In this document: positions 15,308-22,107 of the stretch, one piece after another
How the letters are laid out: each line of letters starts with the position of its first letter
How positions within the stretch are numbered: position 1 is the stretch's first letter
Source: Phycisphaerae bacterium
GTDB lineage: Bacteria; Planctomycetota; Phycisphaerae; Sedimentisphaerales; Anaerohalosphaeraceae
DNA: 23,564 bases
Assembly: GCA_021736615.1 (NCBI GenBank)
Contig: JAIPFN010000100.1
Coordinates: 1-23,564, forward strand
Direction: 5' to 3'
Made by a program: the position numbers and the translations under genes
The notes under the pieces: model-generated
Seen by the model: only the letters and a program-made list of their open reading frames with translations
Told to the model about the DNA's origin: nothing
The model's database searches: none

Positions 15308-16573
15308 ATGAGCGATGAAATCAAAACAGCTCCAATCCAAATTAACCACGGATGGAGAGTTACTTTTGCCGGCATGGGCATCAATCTTGCTCTTGGCATC
15401 CTTTACACCTGGAGCGTAATCAGCAAAGGTATCCCGGAAAGCTGGGGATGGAACGAATCAGACAAATCCTGGCCATACTCTATCGCATGCCTGGTATTCT
15501 GTCTTATTATGGTACCTGCAGGCAGAATGCAGGACAAACTCAGCCCCAAGCTTGTTGCGACAATTGGCGGAATCCTTGTCGGTGTCGGTTTTATCATAGC
15601 AAGCTTTACAACTTCACTGTTCGGTTTTATACTGGCATTTGGAGTCCTTGCAGGTGCGGGAATCGGTTTTGGATACGCTTCGGCGACACCTCCGGCTGTA
15701 AAATGGTTTCCACCGGCAAAAACCGGAATGATCGCAGGTATTGTCGTATCGGGTTTTGGACTCGCCTCCGTATATGCTGCACCTCTGGCAAAATGGCTGA
15801 TGAATAATTACGAGTTCAGCACGATGCTGCTGACACTTGGAATCGCTTTCCTGGTCGTTGTTGTCGGTCTTGCACAAATCCTTAAAACTCCCCCAGCAGG
15901 CTATGTCCCGGCCGGTTACACTCCCCCTGCTGCTGCGGCGGCTGGTGATAAAAAGGAAGATTTCCTTCCGAAAGAAATGCTCAAAACAATCCAGTTCTAC
16001 ATGCTCTGGTTCATGTATGCTTGCGGTGCGGGCGCCGGTCTTATGATTATTTCAAAACTCGCTGCCATCGCCGCCCAGGAAAAGATTGGCATTTCACTTG
16101 GTTTCTTACTCGTTGCTGTTCTTGCTATCGGTAATGGCGGCGGAAGAATTGTTGCCGGTATACTAAGCGACAAGATCGGAAGAAAGCTTACGATGTTCAT
16201 GTGCTTTGTCTCTCAGGCGATTTTCATCTTCATGCTTTCAAAAGCTAACAAAGATAATATGCTTGGAACAGTACCGGCAATGGCCCTTATTTCGGCTTTA
16301 ATCGGAGCGAACTACGGTGCTAATCTTTCACTGTTCCCCTCGATCACTAAAGACTACTACGGAGCTAAGAACTTCGGAATGAACTACGGTCTGGTATTTA
16401 CCTCATGGGGCATTGGCGGATTCATGCTTGCTAAGCTCGCCGGTATGATGTTTGTCAAATACCAAACGTTTGACGTTGCTTACTACGGTGCATCGGGCCT
16501 GTTAATCGCTGCTGCGGCGATGGTTTTCTTCGTAAAACCTCCGCATCACATCATAGAAGGCGAAGCCAGCTAG
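15308..16573 (+). CDS. MFS transporter, oxalate/formate antiporter (OFA) family
   Basis: A 421-residue inner-membrane carrier with twelve predicted hydrophobic segments in two sets of six. A central loop, rich in Pro, Ala and Lys, lies near residues 195-220. The N-terminus HGWRVTFAGMGINLALGILYTWSV, the GAGIGFGYA segment, WFPPAKTGMIAGIVVSGFG and the LSDKIGRK loop are typical of OFA proteins, which move small carboxylates such as oxalate, formate, lactate, pyruvate or acetate. AAAGGA precedes the ATG by 8-10 bases. It sits 85 bp after acs, across a terminator, and is followed by its own terminator. The context suggests it brings in acetate or another monocarboxylate for Acs, but the substrate cannot be read from sequence. 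Confidence 0.87.
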   Translation: MSDEIKTAPIQINHGWRVTFAGMGINLALGILYTWSVISKGIPESWGWNESDKSWPYSIACLVFCLIMVPAGRMQDKLSPKLVATIGGILVGVGFIIASFTTSLFGFILAFGVLAGAGIGFGYASATPPAVKWFPPAKTGMIAGIVVSGFGLASVYAAPLAKWLMNNYEFSTMLLTLGIAFLVVVVGLAQILKTPPAGYVPAGYTPPAAAAAGDKKEDFLPKEMLKTIQFYMLWFMYACGAGAGLMIISKLAAIAAQEKIGISLGFLLVAVLAIGNGGGRIVAGILSDKIGRKLTMFMCFVSQAIFIFMLSKANKDNMLGTVPAMALISALIGANYGANLSLFPSITKDYYGAKNFGMNYGLVFTSWGIGGFMLAKLAGMMFVKYQTFDVAYYGASGLLIAAAAMVFFVKPPHHIIEGEAS

Positions 16574-16606
16574 CTGAGTAAGTTTCACAAATTATAAATT
16601 CAAAAG

Positions 16607-16647
16607 GCCGAGGCAATTAACAATAATTATTGCCTCGGCTATCTTTT
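16607..16647 (+). terminator. Intrinsic terminator after the OFA transporter
   Basis: GCCGAGGCAAT (16607-16617) pairs perfectly with ATTGCCTCGGC (16629-16639), followed by TATCTTTTCTT. It ends the acs-transporter unit and separates it from acuC. Confidence 0.85.
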
Positions 16648-16711
16648 CTTGAACACCGCATTAAGTTCTAAGCAAAGCTATTTTAAAATTTAACAGCGTC
16701 GCCCGACCTGC

Positions 16712-16725
16712 CCTGAGCTTGTCGA
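16712..16725. repeat. Copy of a widespread CCTGAGCTTGTCGA motif
   Basis: CCTGAGCTTGTCGA (reverse TCGACAAGCTCAGG) is, from memory, a string dispersed in intergenic DNA of many unrelated environmental bacteria. Only half of the usual palindromic unit is recognisable here (CGAC upstream can pair with GTCG). Probably a degenerate repeat copy; no role assigned. Confidence 0.35.
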
Positions 16726-16741
16726 ATCGGAAGCCGAAGCC

Positions 16742-16769
16742 TTGAATTATAAATAATCAATTATATATT
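16742..16769 (+). promoter_or_regulatory. Promoter candidate of acuC
   Basis: TTGAAT (16742-16747) and TATATT (16764-16769) are 16 bp apart, matching four and five of six bases. The expected start point, about 16776, is exactly the first base of the hairpin at 16776-16802. The region is very AT-rich, so chance matches are possible. Confidence 0.4.
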
Positions 16770-16775
16770 ATAAAT

Positions 16776-16802
16776 CTCAATATAACCAATGGTTATATTG
16801 AG
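16776..16802 (+). promoter_or_regulatory. Perfect 12-bp inverted repeat just ahead of the acuC ribosome site
   Basis: CTCAATATAACC and GGTTATATTGAG form a perfect 12-bp stem around AAT. The dyad lies at the predicted transcription start and ends one base before AGGGG (16804-16808). As DNA it could be an operator; as RNA it would be a 5'-terminal hairpin beside the ribosome site. It has no T-run, so it is not a terminator. Confidence 0.7.
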
Positions 16803-16814
16803 CAGGGGTTGATT

Positions 16815-17942
16815 GTGACAGATAAAGTTATTTTACATTGTGATGAGTTAGATGAGTTTTCTTATCCCGATACGTGTCCGTTTAAAATCTCACGTGCCCG
16901 CAAAACAAAGGAACTTTTGTTGTCTCTGGATATGTATACCGGAGACGATGCTACAGAGGTCGCTCCAATCCCGGCTGGCAGGGAGATTCTTGAAAAGATA
17001 CACGCACCCGAGTATCTCGATGAGCTTAAGCGAGCAGGCGAAGGACAGTTCGACACCACGATGCTTCATATGGGCCTGGGGACAGGCGACTGCCCAGTCT
17101 TTAAGGGGATGTACGATTACGCCCTGCTTGCAAGCGGAGCGACCGTTACAGGCGCACAGATGATTCTCGACGGTAAAGCCAGAGTCGCCTTCAATCCTTC
17201 CGGCGGCTTTCACCACGCCCATAAATACAGTGCCGCCGGCTTTTGCTATATCAACGACGTAGCCATGGGCTGCCAGACGCTTACCGACGGCGGCATGAGG
17301 GTTCTGTTCCTTGACATCGACGTCCATCACACAGACGGCGTACAGGAAGCGTTCTACGACAGAAACGACGTAATGACCATCTCGCTGCATCAGGACGGAC
17401 ACACGATCTTTCCGGGCACAGGTTTCCCGCAGGACATCGGAATCGGCCAAGGCAAGGGCTATAGCGTCAACGCCCCCCTGCCGATGGGAACATACGACGA
17501 TGCCTACATGAAAGTAATTCGCAGTGTGGTTATGCCGCTGATACACTCATTTGCACCCGACGTTATAGCGATCGAAATTGGCGCAGACGGACTTGCCGGT
17601 GACCCGCTAGCCGGGTTAAGCCTTTCCAACAATGTCTACGGCGACATCATCGCCCAACTCCAGGCATTCGGCAAACCGATACTGGCCGTCGGCGGCGGCG
17701 GGTACAATGTCGAAAACACCGTAAGGGCATGGGCGCTTTGCTGGACAGCTTTGTGCGGCAAAGACAATCCCCATGAATCCATGGGCCTGGGCGGCGTGAT
17801 GATGGAAAGCACAGAGTGGCACGGCGGCCTCAGAGACAGGGAAGCGTTCCCCGACGAAGCGACCAGACAAGCGGTAGACCCGAAAATCGACCGGGTGATA
17901 GAAGAAGTAAAGAAAAACATCTTTAGCATCCATGTGATATAA
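16815..17942 (+). CDS. acuC: AcuC-type class I histone-deacetylase-family lysine deacetylase
   Basis: A zinc-dependent deacetylase of the arginase/deacetylase fold; bacterial AcuC reactivates acetylated Acs. The 375 residues fit the family. Active-site residues are all present: the tandem histidines in GGFHHAHKY (H133, H134), zinc ligands in LDIDVHHTDG (D169, H171) and GADGLAGDPL (D258), and the catalytic tyrosine in GGGGYN (Y297). The GTG at 16815 is preferred because AGGGG lies six bases before it; an in-frame TTG at 16809 directly abuts that site and is too close. The gene follows acs and the transporter and has its own likely promoter and a 12-bp hairpin at its 5' end. An acetylpolyamine or other small-molecule substrate is the alternative reading. 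Confidence 0.88.
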   Translation: MTDKVILHCDELDEFSYPDTCPFKISRARKTKELLLSLDMYTGDDATEVAPIPAGREILEKIHAPEYLDELKRAGEGQFDTTMLHMGLGTGDCPVFKGMYDYALLASGATVTGAQMILDGKARVAFNPSGGFHHAHKYSAAGFCYINDVAMGCQTLTDGGMRVLFLDIDVHHTDGVQEAFYDRNDVMTISLHQDGHTIFPGTGFPQDIGIGQGKGYSVNAPLPMGTYDDAYMKVIRSVVMPLIHSFAPDVIAIEIGADGLAGDPLAGLSLSNNVYGDIIAQLQAFGKPILAVGGGGYNVENTVRAWALCWTALCGKDNPHESMGLGGVMMESTEWHGGLRDREAFPDEATRQAVDPKIDRVIEEVKKNIFSIHVI

Positions 17943-17972
17943 TCGCCCGAACATTCACTCGTCTGGTTTAGC

Positions 17973-20099
17973 TTACTTAAATTTAACCGAATGTTGAGAA
18001 CACAGATATTCCAGTTCTTTTTGGGGCGCTTGCCATTTTTTATCATTGATTAGGGCCTGCGATATGACATCGCGGACCTCTTCTTTACGCTCCGGATAAT
18101 AATCACTAAGAAACCGTGCATACCAGAACCAGTACTTCTGCCTCTCCGGATGTTTTTCAAGCATCTTCTCGTAAACCTTCTCGGCCTCTTTAAGCTCACC
18201 AGCTTTGCTCAGGGTACTGGCCAAACGAGCGTTAAACTCACATTCCGGGCAAAGTGCAATAGCCTTTCGCACCGCTTCAACGGCCTTATTATGTTTTTTT
18301 AGGGTCCGCAGAATACCCGCCATAGCATACCAGTAGTCCTTGTTATGAGGATTTTCATCAAGCAGTTTGTTACAAAAAACTTCGGCCTCCTTCGCAGATT
18401 TTTTCTCCAGCAGCATAAGCCTGGTATAATTAAGATTTTCCTGAGAAACGCGCCGGCCTTTGATTGCCTCGGCAGCATCAAGAGCCTTTTGAGCCTGCTG
18501 AAGTTTTTCCGGCCTGTGTCTTACAAGAAATCGGCTGTACTCCCATAAGCAATGCTGACAACCGCAATCAATCGACATTTTTTCGTAGTATTTCTCAGCT
18601 TCATCATATTGCCTCAGTCCTTCGTACGCACATGCAGGTTCGCCGGAAAATAAACCATCCGGCTGCAACTCAACGGCTTTCTGCGCTGCTTTGAGCGACT
18701 CTTGGAACTTGTCCAAAGAACGAAGTATGGAACTGTAAGTATACCAGTAATGAGCGACCTTTGGGTAAGTACTGGTCAATCTTGCAGCAAGTTCTTCTGC
18801 TTGAGAAGGATCATCCTTTAAAAGTAGTCCCATACGGGTAACTAGTGCAAGTTGATTATTCTTATCGATCGCTAAAGCTTTCTCTGTTTCGGCAAGCCCT
18901 TGGTCATAACGTCCTTCTGTTTTTAAAAAACTAGCAAAGCCGGCATGTCCGACGGCACTATTAGGATCAAGCCGCAAAGCCTTTTGGTAACTCTCCTCTA
19001 CAAGCGGCAAAAGTTCTTTTCTCGTAGAATCCTTCGTATAACTGTTTTGAGCAACCTCGGCTAAAAACAATTGCGATTTAGTTGATTCGGGGCGAAGAGC
19101 TGTAAGTTTTTTTCCGGCTGCAAGTGCCATATCCATATCGCTGAACAAATATCCTTCAATGTACTCGATAATCGTCGAAAACGCCACGGCGGAATCTTTT
19201 ATTGAATCGTATTGAGCGGGGGTACTGTAAGCAGCTTCCTGCAGACCATCTTTTTTTATCAGATTTCTAATTGAACTGACACTGCACCCGCTGGCATTTC
19301 TTGCAACCATAATATTTTTTTTACTAAAAATTGGTATGCCAAATATTTTCAGCGTTTTGCTTCCGCGAATTGGAGATAAATTGCAAACAACTCCTGCCAC
19401 TTTTCCGGTATTCGGTAAAACCATAGCCGAACCGCTCCATCCTGGGCCTATATAGCGTGTCCCGATCAAAGCAATTGCATGTTCCGGCCCTTTGTCGGTG
19501 AGCCTCTTAAGCGGCAGTTCCTCCGAGTTGACTGTTCGGGAAAGTTTGAAAGGCATATCGATTCCAGCTACGTCATTATTTGAGTTAGCAATAAATGGCG
19601 GCGGATATCCAACTGTAATAAGTTTCTTTGCTTTCGCCAATTCTTCCTCATCAGCAAGCTCAAGTGCTGGGTGTCCGTTCCAGTGAACTTTAAGTATAGC
19701 CAAATCTGCATCTTTGTCAACCGCAGCGATCTCAAACCCAAAAATATCTCCATAATAGGGACTGATAACAACAATTTCCCGAGATACTGCCTGCGACTCC
19801 TCATTATCAAAATCTGCAATACAATGTGCCGCGGTGACCAGCAGTGTTCCGTCTCCAATTGCAAAAGCAACTCGCGGCCCGGAAGTCGTTGTTTGATTTT
19901 GATGGCGTTTGAAATACCCCAGCATGACAACAGCATCAGATCGCAAACCCTCGAATGCCTCCGATGCAAACACAAGCTCCCGTGATTCAAGAAGTTTTGT
20001 AAGTTCACCAGAAGCATTCCAGTTTCTGGGAACCGGATCACCTGCAAAACTAGTACATGCATACAGTAAGAGCAAAACTGCGAATAATAATTTTCTCAT
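17973..20099 (-). CDS. Secreted trypsin-like serine protease with TPR repeats
   Basis: A 708-residue exported protein. RKLLFAVLLLLYACTSFA is a signal peptide. Residues 45-260 form a chymotrypsin/HtrA-like domain with the triad His92 (VTAAHC), Asp132 (DADLAIL) and Ser222 (GPGWSGSA); the usual GNSGGP is altered to GWSGSA. About residues 300-690 are TPR-type helical repeats (YQKALRLDPN, TEKALAIDKNNQ, AQKAVELQP, VYEKMLEKHPERQ). A cysteine cluster DCGCQHC (511-517) interrupts them. It probably cleaves or holds proteins in the periplasm; its target is unknown. AGGGA about eight bases before the ATG supports the start. It converges with acuC (30-bp gap, no clear terminator) and lies downstream of, but separate from, the CoA-transferase gene, which has its own terminator. 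Confidence 0.82.
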   Translation of the reverse strand: MRKLLFAVLLLLYACTSFAGDPVPRNWNASGELTKLLESRELVFASEAFEGLRSDAVVMLGYFKRHQNQTTTSGPRVAFAIGDGTLLVTAAHCIADFDNEESQAVSREIVVISPYYGDIFGFEIAAVDKDADLAILKVHWNGHPALELADEEELAKAKKLITVGYPPPFIANSNNDVAGIDMPFKLSRTVNSEELPLKRLTDKGPEHAIALIGTRYIGPGWSGSAMVLPNTGKVAGVVCNLSPIRGSKTLKIFGIPIFSKKNIMVARNASGCSVSSIRNLIKKDGLQEAAYSTPAQYDSIKDSAVAFSTIIEYIEGYLFSDMDMALAAGKKLTALRPESTKSQLFLAEVAQNSYTKDSTRKELLPLVEESYQKALRLDPNSAVGHAGFASFLKTEGRYDQGLAETEKALAIDKNNQLALVTRMGLLLKDDPSQAEELAARLTSTYPKVAHYWYTYSSILRSLDKFQESLKAAQKAVELQPDGLFSGEPACAYEGLRQYDEAEKYYEKMSIDCGCQHCLWEYSRFLVRHRPEKLQQAQKALDAAEAIKGRRVSQENLNYTRLMLLEKKSAKEAEVFCNKLLDENPHNKDYWYAMAGILRTLKKHNKAVEAVRKAIALCPECEFNARLASTLSKAGELKEAEKVYEKMLEKHPERQKYWFWYARFLSDYYPERKEEVRDVISQALINDKKWQAPQKELEYLCSQHSVKFK

Positions 20100-20171
20100 A
20101 AAATGATCCCTGAAATAAGCAATTATCCCTTTGAGTCATATTATTAGACGCTGATAACACCAAAACGTTAC

Positions 20172-20206
20172 AAAAAAAAAGGAACCCGTCAAAAAACAGG
20201 CCCCTT
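20172..20206 (-). terminator. Intrinsic terminator of the acd-CoA-transferase operon
   Basis: On the minus strand AAGGGGCCTG pairs with CGGGTTCCTT (ten pairs, three of them G-T) around a TTTTTTGA loop, followed by nine T. It lies 35 bp after the stop of the CoA-transferase-GNAT gene. Confidence 0.8.
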
Positions 20207-20241
20207 TTTAAAATTCCTCATAGCTTAAAGCTTATGGCTTG

Positions 20242-22107
20242 CTATCTAATATCATAAGTGATCTGGTAAGCGTCACCGTCAAATTCGGTCTTGACTTTAT
20301 ATCCGCTGTTGTAGAACATATTCAGCATCGCCTTGTTTTCCGGCAATACAGTCGCCTTGAAACCGTTTACGCCGCGTTTTTTGGCAACGCTGGTAATATA
20401 ATTGAGCATAAGCGAGCCCATGCCTTTGTCCTGCCACTCGTCTTGAACAATAAAAGCAACCTCGGCGAACTTGGTCTTTTCGTCCATAAAGTACTGGGCG
20501 ATAGCGACAATTTCTTCACCGCCGAGACCCGGTACGACACCGACAACGGCAAGGTCCGTAAGGTAGTCAACATTCGTAAGCTTTTGAATATCCTTATGCG
20601 GGAAAGTCTTGGTATAGGTAAAGAATCGCTTCTTGACAGAACTGCTTGACAGCGAATAAAGCATCTCGGAAAGTGCCGCTTCGTCGGTCGGCTTTACAGG
20701 TCTGAAGAAAATCTCCGTTCCGTCGTTAAGCGTATCGTATTTCTCAAGCTCCGCCGGATAATGAACCGTCTCCCATGCCATTTCGATCTGGTCGGCGGGA
20801 ATATAATTTTGCTCTTTTGCAAACTTGATCAGGTCGTTACGGAACTTCGGATGGGCGACATTAACCAGCGACATAACCCTCTGGCGAATATTCTTACCGT
20901 GAAGATAAGCAATACCGTACTCGGTTACGACATAGTGAATATCGGCACGCGAAGTAACTACACCGGCACCGTCTGTAAGTTTCGGCACGATTCTGGAAAT
21001 AGTTCCGCCCTTGGCCGTCGACGGCATCGTGATAACCGCTTTACCACCCCTGCTCCGGGAACAACCGCGAACAAAGTCAACCTGTCCCCCGACGCCGCTG
21101 TAAAAATCGTAACCCAGAGAATCGGAGCAAACCTGACCTGTAAGGTCGATCTCGAGTCCGACATTTATACCTATCATCTTTTCATGCTGGGCAATAACAA
21201 ACGGATCGTTTACATACTCGGTCGGATGAAACTCAAAAAACGGATTGTTATCTATATAGTCATAAAGCTTCTGCGAACCCATTGCAAAACTTACTACTAT
21301 CTTTCCATTGTTGATCGTCTTCTTGGAACATGTAACAGCACCGCAATCGATCAGATCTATGATCCAGTCGCCGATCATCTCGGTATGAACACCGAGATCC
21401 TTCTTGTCGCCGAGAAATTCAGCCATCGCCTGGGGGATCGTGCCGATACCGCATTCGATAGTACTTCCGTCCTCGACGAGTTTGGCAAGGTTTTTTCCGA
21501 TCTTACGAAGGGTCTCATCCGGTTCCTTGGTTTCTACTGAGATAATCGGCTCGTTAAACGGAACCATCACGTCGATACTGTTTACGTGAATATAGCTGCT
21601 GCCGTGAGTGCGAGGCATGTTCTCGTTAACCTGGGCGACAACGTACTTGGCATTGGCCGCCGCTGATTTTACAATGTCTATTGAAACTCCGAAACTGCAA
21701 AGACCGTTGACGTCCGGAGGACTTACGCTGATAAGCGCAACGTCGATCGACATTCTTCCGGTCTCAAACTGATGCGGAATCTCCGAAAGAAACATGGGAG
21801 TATAATCGGCGATACCTTTGTCGATTGCCTCGCGAACATTGGCGTCGATAAACAAACTGTTAAGCTTAAACTTATCGCGATATTCCTCTGTCGCATATGG
21901 CGCGATGCCCTTGGTAAGAAGATGGATAATATGAACATCGTACATATTACTCGACTGCTTCATCATCGACTCGATCAAATGCTGCGGTGCGGCGCAACCG
22001 GTACCGATAAAGACCGTGTCTCCCGAATTGATCAGTTTCATTGCTTTCGATGCGATGGAAACCTTATCCGAATACTTTTCATGCCAATTGAATTCTACTG
22101 TGTTCAT
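20242..22107 (-). CDS. Acetyl-CoA hydrolase/CoA-transferase fused to a GNAT acetyltransferase
   Basis: A two-domain protein of 621 residues. Residues 1 to about 455 are a CoA-transferase of the acetyl-CoA hydrolase/4-hydroxybutyrate CoA-transferase family. They show the probable catalytic glutamate in GVHTEM (E243), GVGGQVDFVRGCSRSRGG (338-355) and VVTEYGIAYLHG (393-404). Residues 465-621 are a GNAT domain: FFRPVKPTDEAAL at its start, the acetyl-CoA loop QDKGMG (559-564), and NKAMLNMFYNSGY near its end. The first part should move CoA between acyl groups or hydrolyse acetyl-CoA; the second should acetylate an amine, possibly protein lysines. The ATG overlaps the stop of the upstream acyl-CoA synthetase by four bases (ATGA), so translation is coupled. 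Similar fusions are known among annotated genomes, but I know of no settled function. Confidence 0.88.
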   Translation of the reverse strand: MNTVEFNWHEKYSDKVSIASKAMKLINSGDTVFIGTGCAAPQHLIESMMKQSSNMYDVHIIHLLTKGIAPYATEEYRDKFKLNSLFIDANVREAIDKGIADYTPMFLSEIPHQFETGRMSIDVALISVSPPDVNGLCSFGVSIDIVKSAAANAKYVVAQVNENMPRTHGSSYIHVNSIDVMVPFNEPIISVETKEPDETLRKIGKNLAKLVEDGSTIECGIGTIPQAMAEFLGDKKDLGVHTEMIGDWIIDLIDCGAVTCSKKTINNGKIVVSFAMGSQKLYDYIDNNPFFEFHPTEYVNDPFVIAQHEKMIGINVGLEIDLTGQVCSDSLGYDFYSGVGGQVDFVRGCSRSRGGKAVITMPSTAKGGTISRIVPKLTDGAGVVTSRADIHYVVTEYGIAYLHGKNIRQRVMSLVNVAHPKFRNDLIKFAKEQNYIPADQIEMAWETVHYPAELEKYDTLNDGTEIFFRPVKPTDEAALSEMLYSLSSSSVKKRFFTYTKTFPHKDIQKLTNVDYLTDLAVVGVVPGLGGEEIVAIAQYFMDEKTKFAEVAFIVQDEWQDKGMGSLMLNYITSVAKKRGVNGFKATVLPENKAMLNMFYNSGYKVKTEFDGDAYQITYDIR

